Below, one piece after another: positions 44,467-50,997 of a stretch of DNA of 64,000 nt; within the stretch, counting starts at the first letter, position 1, and every line of letters begins with the position of its first letter. The position numbers and the translations under genes are program-made. Below the pieces are notes generated by a model, which was not told where the DNA came from, did not search any database, and saw only the letters and a list, made by a program, of their open reading frames with translations. Origin of the DNA: Polyangia bacterium (lineage in GTDB: Bacteria; Myxococcota_A; Polyangia; Polyangiales; JAUICN01); the NCBI GenBank assembly GCA_030427835.1, contig JAUICN010000009.1, positions 111,617 to 175,616 of the forward strand, given 5' to 3'.

Positions 44467-47420
44467 GGGCTGCCCTGTCTGTTCGAGGCACCCTGCTCGT
44501 CAATACGGCACAGGGATTGCAACCCGCACATGTCGCAGGCGTCGGCCACGGGCTCGGGGTTCCATGGCCCCTGGATGGCCTGTTGTACCAGGGGCTGGAG
44601 TTTGCTTTGTAGGGTGGGGCTGAGTGCGGCGCTGGGCCTGGGGAGCCAGTCTTCTGGGTTGGTGGCGTGGCGCTTCCAGGCGACGCTCCGTGGTGAGGAC
44701 TCGAGCAAGGAGGGCAGGGGTAGGCTGTCCCGTAGGCTCAGGTACCGCAGGTCCACAGAGGAAACTTCGAAGGGTTGCTGTTGCGTCCCCGTTTGTTGGG
44801 CGGCCTGGGCGGCGGCTGCGGCGTAGAGCAGCAGTTGGAGTTCGGTTTCGGTAAGCTTTGCGGGGAGCATGCGGGATTGTAGGCTGGAGGCACGGGATGC
44901 CTTGAGATCCACCACCCGGAGTTCCACCGCCTGAACGGGGGCAGCTTTGTTGTGTCCTTCAGGGTGGGTGGGGGTTGTTTCAATGGGTCGAATCTCCACC
45001 AAGTCGATGCGCCCACGTAGTTGAACGGGAGGGGAACTCGCGATGGTAAGTGGGGGCCATGGTGGTTGTTCGGATGGGTTTCCTGTGGAGATGGGGCCCG
45101 TGGGGTCGGGGCCGAAGGGGACCTCCACCTTCCAGGGGCGGTAGCCATCGTCATGTTGGTACATGCGTTGTACCAGGGTGACGATGCACTGGTGGATGTA
45201 CGCGGCCTGTTGGTGGGCACGGGCCTGGGGTAGGCCACGGGTGTCCATGGGTGTGGGATTTGGTTTGGCGAAGAGAGCCGTGACGCGTTCCCGTGCTTCG
45301 CTTGCGTGAATGGCCCTGTAGGGGGCTCCCCATTGGATGAGCGCACCCATGGCCCGTTCGAACTCTCCGTGGGCGAATGTACCAAAGGAACGAGGGCTTC
45401 CGTCCGCGTCGAAACGGTCTGGCTCACGGATGCGTAGGATGTGCTTGGCGTGAAAACGGAACGGGCAGCGAGCCATGTCTTCGATGGCGGTGCAGGGGAG
45501 CACCCTGGGAGGCGTGTGTGCCTGGGAAGTGGTGGGAAACTCGGGGGTGGTGGCTGACAGGTGGGCCCCTGCTGCCACCGCTACGTCCGCCGGCCCCCTT
45601 TGGACATTTTTTGTGGGAGAAACGAAGGGATCGGTTGTGAGGTTGGCAAGCCATGGGGATGCAAGGGCGGGGCGCCCCTGTTCGTCCTGTTGTGCGTAGC
45701 TCACCACGGTTTGGGATTGGGTGTCGTGGAGTGCCAAGTAAAGGGCGGAGGAGATGTGAGCAGAGGATACCGGACCGGTGGGTGGGTCCATGGGGGTGGG
45801 CGCTTCATTGAGCCCCAATACCCATAGGCATCGGGGGGCGAGTCCCCATACCTGTTCCAGGGGGGCAAGGCGCAGGGCTCCGCCACGAATGTCCTGGTGG
45901 ACGACGGTATGGGTTTGCAGGGTGGCGATGCAGAGTTGGATCCAGGCCTTTTGTTCCATGGGGTCCGTTGTTTCGCCCAGGGAATGAAGCCATTGCTTGC
46001 ACTGTTGCAAGGTCTGCACGTCCTGTCCCATGCCCTGCAGGTGTTGCACCCGGAGTTGGGTGGTACCGGGTGAAGGCTCCGTGGTTGGAACGCCCCGTGC
46101 TCCGAGAGCGCTTGGGATGCCCCAGAAATCGATCCACTGGGACAAGTGTGCTGCGCGTTGTTTTACGGGTGACGTTGTACTTGGCAGGTGATGGTGCAGT
46201 TGTTCAAACCAGAGGTGTACAAACTTCTGCAGGCCTACAGGGTATTTCTGAGCGCCGTTGTGCGTGCCTGACGGTAGTTGATCGGCCAACTGTTTCCACA
46301 GGTGACCCTCGGGGGTGGGGTCGGAGGTGAGGGCGCAGGATTCTAGGAAGTTGTGAAGATCCTCTGGGGTGATTCCGTGATCTTCGCGAGCGCTCCGAAG
46401 GTAGGGTGCAGCCCAGAGTTGCTGTAGTTCGACCCGTTGAATGCCTCCCAGGGAGGATCGAATCGCAAGCTTGAGCCAGTGCCCAAGCCCCCGAAGGGAA
46501 AGGGGTTCCGACCCGTGGGTACGTAGGCGGAGGTTTGCGTTTGTGGCATGGAGGGTCAGCAGGGGGGCCCAACGTTGGGGTTGGGGGGCGGCGATGAGAA
46601 TCGACTCCGGATCGATGCCCTGATCCAACCAATGGGTAACCTGTTGCATGCAGGCCCGGGCCTCTTCCATGGGATTGGGGGCGATGTGTTGTTGCGGCGA
46701 TTTCCGCTGGGTGTTGTTCCCGGTGAGGGAGGTCTCCTCCGTTGGATCGGTGGGAAAGACCTGAAGGTTGTACTCGGTGCCGGTGGCTTCCAATTGCCCA
46801 AGCCATTGTTCGGTGTGCTCAAACCAGGGGGATCCGGGGATGGCTGGGATCTCCACGGTTACAGATTGGGGTGTGGTGCGGCGGGCGTGTGCGGTGGCCC
46901 AGGTGTTTAACCAGTGGAGGTGCAATGGATCCAGGGGCCACGGGGTGAGCACCCGTACGGGTTGGGCGAGGGTTGGGTCTGTGTTTTCGAAAAAGTGTTG
47001 GGGTGTGATTTCCCAAAGAACGTCCTCCAGGGAACATTTGTGTTGTGTGTGAAGATAGTCCCTTAGGGAAGCTTCCCAGTCACGGGCCTGTGGGTTGAAC
47101 TCAGGGTGCTGGCTTCGTTGCTTGGGGGGGGCCGTGCGTACCAGGGGCTGCACGGTCTGCCAGACATTTCGGGGAGGATTCGGAGGGTCCTGGATGCTTG
47201 CCCAAAGGTGGACCTGATCGCGAAACTCCTGGGCACCCAGGATCTGTTGGTTGCGGGCTAGGCCGAGAGCGTGGGCCAGGTGACGTTCCAGCTCCTCAAG
47301 GGTCCACGCGTGTTTTCCCAGGGCGAGCCCCAGGGGTGAGTTTCTTGCCCGTTGGGCATCCTGGGCGGAGACGTGACGGAGGCTGGGTAGGACAAGAATC
47401 TCGGTGGAACCGAAGCTCAT
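44463..47420 (-). CDS. addB: AddB-like nuclease with C-terminal Fe-S cluster motif
   Basis: A 985-aa partner of the AddA-like protein. The N-terminal helicase fold lacks a Walker A motif, so it should not hydrolyse ATP. The C-terminal nuclease has A-R-C-P-F-R-F-H-A-K, then R-I-D-L-V-E-I and V-V-D-L-K-A-S as the PD-(D/E)XK strand (Lys kept), and ends with C-D-M-C-G-L-Q-S-L-C. The four Cys (one before and three after the nuclease) match the iron-sulfur staple of AddB. It overlaps addA by 4 bp and is overlapped 4 bp by the small gene before it, so all are translationally coupled. Confidence 0.85.
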   Translation of the reverse strand: MSFGSTEILVLPSLRHVSAQDAQRARNSPLGLALGKHAWTLEELERHLAHALGLARNQQILGAQEFRDQVHLWASIQDPPNPPRNVWQTVQPLVRTAPPKQRSQHPEFNPQARDWEASLRDYLHTQHKCSLEDVLWEITPQHFFENTDPTLAQPVRVLTPWPLDPLHLHWLNTWATAHARRTTPQSVTVEIPAIPGSPWFEHTEQWLGQLEATGTEYNLQVFPTDPTEETSLTGNNTQRKSPQQHIAPNPMEEARACMQQVTHWLDQGIDPESILIAAPQPQRWAPLLTLHATNANLRLRTHGSEPLSLRGLGHWLKLAIRSSLGGIQRVELQQLWAAPYLRSAREDHGITPEDLHNFLESCALTSDPTPEGHLWKQLADQLPSGTHNGAQKYPVGLQKFVHLWFEQLHHHLPSTTSPVKQRAAHLSQWIDFWGIPSALGARGVPTTEPSPGTTQLRVQHLQGMGQDVQTLQQCKQWLHSLGETTDPMEQKAWIQLCIATLQTHTVVHQDIRGGALRLAPLEQVWGLAPRCLWVLGLNEAPTPMDPPTGPVSSAHISSALYLALHDTQSQTVVSYAQQDEQGRPALASPWLANLTTDPFVSPTKNVQRGPADVAVAAGAHLSATTPEFPTTSQAHTPPRVLPCTAIEDMARCPFRFHAKHILRIREPDRFDADGSPRSFGTFAHGEFERAMGALIQWGAPYRAIHASEARERVTALFAKPNPTPMDTRGLPQARAHQQAAYIHQCIVTLVQRMYQHDDGYRPWKVEVPFGPDPTGPISTGNPSEQPPWPPLTIASSPPVQLRGRIDLVEIRPIETTPTHPEGHNKAAPVQAVELRVVDLKASRASSLQSRMLPAKLTETELQLLLYAAAAAQAAQQTGTQQQPFEVSSVDLRYLSLRDSLPLPSLLESSPRSVAWKRHATNPEDWLPRPSAALSPTLQSKLQPLVQQAIQGPWNPEPVADACDMCGLQSLCRIDEQGASNRQGSP

Positions 47421-47788
47421 GGGGGCGGGAGTTTTTCCAGGAGTTCGCGGGTGGTGCGGCGTAAACTGACCAGGCGCAGAAGGATTTCAAAGAGGGGGGC
47501 TCCATCGGTAGAGGTGCCGACCCGTCGGCTGGTGCGTGTGCGTCCGTCCAGGGTTTCCTCCACTGTATTGGCTTTTTCTGTGATGCGAGCCCTCAGTTGG
47601 ATGGGGCTGCCAGGAGCGTGGGCCCGTGTGGCGCGAATGGTGAGTTGATTGCTCTTGAAGCCTATGAACTCTGCTGTGAGCGAATCCTGGGTGGGTCCCG
47701 TGAGTTGCAGATCGATGGTGGGTGGGAGCGAGTCCGTGTTTGTGGGGGTGGCGTTCATGGGAGCTGCGTGCATGGAAGCTGGGTTCAT
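47417..47788 (-). CDS. Small protein between smpB and addB, unknown; possibly PilZ-like
   Basis: A 123-aa soluble protein. After a Met/Ala/Pro-rich leader it has a compact beta-type region (I-D-L-Q-L-T-G, F-I-G-F-K-S-N-Q-L-T-I, P-I-Q-L-R-A-R-I-T-E) and a C-terminal helix (L-F-E-I-L-L-R-L-V-S-L-R-R-T-T-R-E-L-L). The strand spacing recalls PilZ domains, but the R-x3-R and D-x-S-x-x-G motifs are not evident. ATG 47788 is used; the frame is open further upstream but into smpB. It overlaps addB by 4 bp. Confidence 0.6.
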   Translation of the reverse strand: MNPASMHAAPMNATPTNTDSLPPTIDLQLTGPTQDSLTAEFIGFKSNQLTIRATRAHAPGSPIQLRARITEKANTVEETLDGRTRTSRRVGTSTDGAPLFEILLRLVSLRRTTRELLEKLPPP

Positions 47789-47799
47789 GACGTTGGATA

Positions 47800-48291
47800 C
47801 TAGGATTTTTGAAGATGCTTTTTGATGGCGGCTTCGGTTTCCCGTTGGTCCGCTCGCTTCTTGAGTTCCTCGCGCCGGTCGGTCTGGCCCTTGGCCTTTC
47901 CTAGGCCCAGTTGGATTTTTGCCCAACCCTTGTGGAAGTACACCTGCATGGGGACCAGGGTGTAACCGCGAATGCTGGTTTGGCCACGGAGGCGTTCAAT
48001 CTCCCGACGGTGCACTAGCAACTTGCGTGGGCGCCGGAGTTCGTGGCCGTAGGCGGTGGCGTATTCGTAGGCACCGATGTGCATTCCGTTGAGCCAGAGC
48101 TCGTCGCGCTCGATCATGGCGTAGGCGCCCTCCAGGTTGGCGTGGCGGTTGCGCAGGGATTTTACCTCGGAGCCGGACAGAAGAATGCCCGCTTCGATCT
48201 TTTCTTCGATCTCAAATTTCTGCCGCGCCTTGGGGTTGCTGCACACCACGCGGTTGGGATCTGGGTCTCCCTTCTTGTTGGCCTTGGCCAT
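47800..48291 (-). CDS. smpB: SsrA-binding protein SmpB
   Basis: A 163-aa tmRNA-binding protein for rescue of stalled ribosomes. E-A-G-I-L-L-S-G-S-E-V-K-S-L-R opens the OB core. H-I-G-A-Y-E-Y-A-T and R-K-L-L-V-H-R-R-E-I follow, then L-V-P-M-Q-V-Y-F-H-K-G-W-A-K and the basic C-terminal tail. Length is normal. It heads the run smpB - small gene - addB - addA - lipoprotein, with an 11-bp gap to the next gene. No ssrA gene is visible in the window. Confidence 0.96.
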   Translation of the reverse strand: MAKANKKGDPDPNRVVCSNPKARQKFEIEEKIEAGILLSGSEVKSLRNRHANLEGAYAMIERDELWLNGMHIGAYEYATAYGHELRRPRKLLVHRREIERLRGQTSIRGYTLVPMQVYFHKGWAKIQLGLGKAKGQTDRREELKKRADQRETEAAIKKHLQKS

Positions 48292-48304
48292 GGGCAGAGC
48301 CTAG

Positions 48305-48337
48305 CTAGGTTTGGGGAGGGGACCAGGCGAGGGTGAG
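48305..48337. repeat. 33-bp exact copy of the comF 3' end (distal direct repeat)
   Basis: Identical over 33 bases to 49040-49072, which is the end of the comF-like gene including its stop codon. Weaker similarity continues for about 15 bases with a small gap. The two copies are in the same orientation, 735 bp apart, and bracket the toxin-antitoxin remnant. This copy lies just upstream of smpB and has no gene of its own. Confidence 0.9.
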
Positions 48338-48383
48338 TACGGCGGGGTAGTCATGTCTTGCATTGTGTCACCGCTCGACAGGT

Positions 48384-48848
48384 TTACTCTGGATCTGTCA
48401 GGTTGATTTCCAGGGGGATGGCCTTTCCCTGTGGTGGTTCCTGGAGGGATGCGTACTGTTGCTTGAACACGCTTGGGCGAATATTCAGTTGGTCCAATAT
48501 GAAAAGCCGCATGTCTTTTTCGACGGGCCACTTGATGGAAGGGCAGTCGTCCCGGGTGTGCTCCCATTTCAGTACAGCCACGTGGCTTACATCGAACCGT
48601 TTGCCAAACCTCTGGAGGGTCATGGTGAAGTGGTTACGGATGAAACGGATTTCGTTGCCGGATAGTCGACATTTCTTTCGTGCAAGTGCGTTCACCACAC
48701 GCTCGCTCAGGTGGTTGTAGTCCACGTGGGGAGTCCACACACCGCGTGCTTTGACGAGTGGAACATTGCGCAGGATCACAGGGAATCCGAACTCCTTGTC
48801 CACGAACCGTTTTTGAATTTTCTGGGAGGTGATTTTGGGGGTATTCAT
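48384..48848 (-). CDS. Antitoxin, MqsA/HTH-type regulator
   Basis: A 154-aa DNA-binding protein. Residues 20-47 (F-G-F-P-V-I-L-R-N-V-P, W-T-P-H-V-D-Y-N) and the helix-turn-helix at about 61-96 (L-S-G-N-E-I-R-F-I-R, V-S-H-V-A-V-L-K-W-E) follow the MqsA-like antitoxin family that pairs with DUF4258 or MqsR toxins; the zinc-finger half of MqsA is absent. ATG 48848 has AAGGA upstream and lies 13 bp past the stop of the toxin remnant. It probably still represses the promoter at 49003-49030. Base composition is more AT-rich than the neighbours, in keeping with transfer. Confidence 0.75.
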   Translation of the reverse strand: MNTPKITSQKIQKRFVDKEFGFPVILRNVPLVKARGVWTPHVDYNHLSERVVNALARKKCRLSGNEIRFIRNHFTMTLQRFGKRFDVSHVAVLKWEHTRDDCPSIKWPVEKDMRLFILDQLNIRPSVFKQQYASLQEPPQGKAIPLEINLTDPE

Positions 48849-48861
48849 GCTGTCCTTGTTT

Positions 48862-49014
48862 CTACTGGTCAAGATCGATGGTGGTGATGATCAACATGCC
48901 CAAGTTGTCGTCAAAGGCGACGCAGATTCGCAGCAGTCGACCGTCGACCGTTGTTCCGCGAATCGCGTAGGTCCAATCGCGATGGTGTTGGATGTTTTCA
49001 TGATTGTAACTCAG
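48862..49014 (-). pseudogene. N-terminally truncated DUF4258-like toxin
   Basis: About 46 codons read H-R-D-W-T-Y-A-I-R-G-T-T-V-D-G-R-L-L-R-I, then C-V-A-F-D-D and I-I-T-T-I-D-L-D-Q, the C-terminal half of DUF4258 toxins. The N-terminal half with its conserved His/Arg is missing. An in-frame TAA lies at 49015-49017 and the frame has no ATG, GTG or TTG before the conserved part. The ATG at 48999-49001 is in another frame. The remnant starts right behind the 33-bp direct repeat, so the toxin was probably cut when the segment moved in. A non-canonical start making a small protein cannot be excluded. Confidence 0.6.
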
Positions 49015-49030
49015 TTACTTTTTTTGTCAA
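49003..49030 (-). promoter_or_regulatory. Toxin-antitoxin promoter with embedded palindromic operator
   Basis: On the minus strand, TTGACA (49025-49030) and TACAAT (49003-49008) are 16 bp apart, close to the sigma70 consensus. A 13-bp palindrome, GTAACTGAGTTAC (49006-49018 by plus coordinates), overlaps the -10 box and the spacer, the expected place for antitoxin autorepression. It is one of the best consensus promoters I saw in the window. Confidence 0.6.
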
Positions 49031-49039
49031 TTCTGGGTA

Positions 49040-49072
49040 CTAGGTTTGGGGAGGGGACCAGGCGAGGGTGAG
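49040..49072. repeat. 33-bp direct repeat, comF-proximal copy
   Basis: This is the original copy: it encodes the last ten residues and the stop of the ComF-like protein. It is identical to 48305-48337. The pair defines an apparent 702-bp insertion. Confidence 0.9.
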
Positions 49073-49744
49073 GGTGTGTACGGTGGGGGTACCGGCCTCG
49101 AGTAGGGTGCGGCGGGCTTCCCGTAGGGTGGCGCCGGTGGTGTGTACGTCGTCCACGATGAGGACCCGTGCGGGGGTGGGCTTTGTGCAAGCACAGAAGG
49201 CACCGCGCACATTGGAGGCCCGGTGTGCGCGGTCGAGCCTGGCCTGGGGTGGGGTCGGGCGGGTGCGCGTCAGGGCAGTCAACAGGGGGATGCGAAGTTG
49301 CCGTGACACGTGCCTGGCCAATAGGTGTGCCGGGTTGAAGCCCCGTTTCCAGAGGCGGGAGCGGTGCAGGGGGATCGGCGCTACCGCATCGATGCGGCCG
49401 CCGTACCTGGGGATGTGGGGATCCAACAGTTCGCAGAGGGCGCGGGTGTGGTCGAGCCGTGCGTTGTATTTCCAACGTTGAATGGCGTCGGCCAGGGGGC
49501 CCGCGTAGAGGTAGGTGGCGGCCTGTTTTCGGGGCGGCTGACGTTCTGGCGGTGTGGGCTCCATGAGATCTGCGCAGACGCGGCACCACCCACGGGGAAT
49601 CTGCGGATTCTGTGCCGCCGGGTCCTGTGCGGCTGGGTCCTGTGCTGGCCTTTCAAGGACTAGGTCACAACCGCTGCACCGTTGGGGAGCCAACAGGTCG
49701 AGCAGTTCCTTGGCCATGGCGTTCAGGTTGGGGGTGTCTCCCAT
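49040..49744 (-). CDS. ComF family phosphoribosyltransferase-like protein
   Basis: A 234-aa protein related to ComF/GntX. It has an N-terminal zinc-binding pair (R-C-S-G-C and W-C-R-V-C), then P-I-P-L-H-R-S-R-L-W-K-R-G-F-N, S-N-V-R-G-A-F and the PRPP loop V-L-I-V-D-D-V-H-T-T-G-A-T. Family members aid DNA uptake. Between the two Cys pairs is a low-complexity A-A-Q-D-P repeat encoded by a 15-bp tandem duplication. It starts at ATG 49744, or nine codons later. Its last 33 bp are repeated at 48305-48337. Confidence 0.9.
   Translation of the reverse strand: MGDTPNLNAMAKELLDLLAPQRCSGCDLVLERPAQDPAAQDPAAQNPQIPRGWCRVCADLMEPTPPERQPPRKQAATYLYAGPLADAIQRWKYNARLDHTRALCELLDPHIPRYGGRIDAVAPIPLHRSRLWKRGFNPAHLLARHVSRQLRIPLLTALTRTRPTPPQARLDRAHRASNVRGAFCACTKPTPARVLIVDDVHTTGATLREARRTLLEAGTPTVHTLTLAWSPPQT
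49611..49640 (-). repeat. 15-bp tandem duplication in frame in the comF-like gene
   Basis: Two units matching TGTGCSGCYGGGTCC lie head to tail with the start of a third. They encode A-A-Q-D-P repeats between the Zn-binding Cys pairs. Confidence 0.8.
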
Positions 49745-49791
49745 GGTCCAGTTGTCGGACAGCGGACGCCCCAGTTGCGTGTGCAAAAACC

Positions 49792-49848
49792 AATTCTGCC
49801 GTGCAGATAATTTTGTGCACAAAAATAGATTATCTGCGCGGCAGAATT
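49792..49848. repeat. 20-bp inverted repeat enclosing a GTGCAC-centred palindrome
   Basis: The arms 49792-49811 and 49829-49848 pair at 19 of 20 positions. The 17-base centre contains most of a perfect 14-bp palindrome, TTTTGTGCACAAAA (49811-49824). It is AT-rich, lies in the gap between the lipoprotein gene at 49886 and the comF-like gene, and one arm shares 13 bases with the asnB leader. It could be a two-level operator, a terminator-like structure or a small mobile palindrome. Confidence 0.8.
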
Positions 49849-49885
49849 TAGGAAAGCGGGTTGGGCGGCGAGACCAGAGACGGTT

Positions 49886-50890
49886 CTAGGGTGTGGGGTC
49901 GGGCAATAGGTTCGCCAGATGATCCTCGGGAACGGTGAACCGACCGATCGTGATGCGGGCTTCTCCCCGGTACTCGTCGTAGCTCGAAGCCGTGACGTGG
50001 TTGCCGAGGGGTTCCAGGGTGGTTTCGGATTGCTGGGAATAGTAACAGTCCACCGAGAGAGACACTTCTACCGGTACCGACGGTCCAGTCATGGGCTGGG
50101 CCCCCGTGGCGGAGACCACTACCTTGTAGCGGCTCCGTGGGGAAGCGAGCCCGTCGAAGAGAGGATCCTCTCCCGGGGTGATGGTGATCGTTTCGGTTGT
50201 ATGGGATCGGAAGTGGTTCCAAATGGCGTTTCGTACCTGGGCAGCACTGCTTGTGTGGAGGTTTCTTGCGTGCTTGAGGTACGCGTATTCCTTCCAGCGG
50301 TCATGGAGCAGGCCCTTCCAACTCCATTGCACGGCGGTGAGTTGTGCGCAGGTTAGGGTGCTCTGGGCAATGGCCGCGTTGAGCTTTTCGGGAATGGTGA
50401 GACCGCGAATTAGACCCTCGGGGGTACCGGTGGGTGTCCAGGTGAGCCTGTGGGCGCTGGGCACGTTTGGTTTGAGATGAATGTGCAGCACACCGTGCAC
50501 GGACTTGGCGGCAACAAGCAAACGTTGGGTGGGTAGGTGGTACAGGATGTAGGCGCCGGCGTCGGGAGTGAAGCCAGGGAGGTTTGCCTCCGTGAATGTG
50601 GGGTGTCGTACTTTACTGACAGAACCGACGATCGCCGAATCGTCGACGACGTGATGTTCCCGCAGTACGTCTCCGACGTGGTTGAGCCCCCAATCCAACC
50701 ACTCCCCAATGCTTCTGTTGGTGGGCGCATTCAGATCGAACCAGAAGTCCGGGTCCTGCGCCTGGGCGGTGCAGGCGTGGATCAGGTGAGCGGTGTTCTC
50801 TTCGAACTGTTTTGCGGAAGGAGCTTCTGTTGTAGCAGTACAGGCGGTGGTGACGACTAGGAGAGCGAGGGGGATACTGCGGTACAACAT
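49886..50890 (-). CDS. Predicted lipoprotein, unknown function
   Basis: A 334-aa protein whose signal peptide ends in V-V-T-T-A-C. The mature part is mixed, with an N-terminal helical segment (F-E-E-N-T-A-H-L-I-H-A-C) and a C-terminal beta segment (Y-K-V-V-V-S-A-T-G-A, V-E-V-S-L-S-V-D-C-Y-Y). No family recognised. It is the last of three consecutive minus-strand lipoprotein genes, 107 bp after the previous one, but is not evidently homologous to the other two. Confidence 0.7.
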   Translation of the reverse strand: MLYRSIPLALLVVTTACTATTEAPSAKQFEENTAHLIHACTAQAQDPDFWFDLNAPTNRSIGEWLDWGLNHVGDVLREHHVVDDSAIVGSVSKVRHPTFTEANLPGFTPDAGAYILYHLPTQRLLVAAKSVHGVLHIHLKPNVPSAHRLTWTPTGTPEGLIRGLTIPEKLNAAIAQSTLTCAQLTAVQWSWKGLLHDRWKEYAYLKHARNLHTSSAAQVRNAIWNHFRSHTTETITITPGEDPLFDGLASPRSRYKVVVSATGAQPMTGPSVPVEVSLSVDCYYSQQSETTLEPLGNHVTASSYDEYRGEARITIGRFTVPEDHLANLLPDPTP

Positions 50891-50997
50891 GTCTGAAGTG
50901 TGGCCTGTGTGGGCAGGAGATCTATTCGTGTTTTCGTGGGTCCCGTGATCGGTGCCCCGGTATACGGAATCGTTGGATTTTGTGGATGAGAGGGTGG

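Noticed and set aside
48885..49001. Small ORF from the ATG at 49001 (minus) as the toxin
   Set aside because: Its translation has no resemblance to toxins; the DUF4258-like signal is in a different frame.
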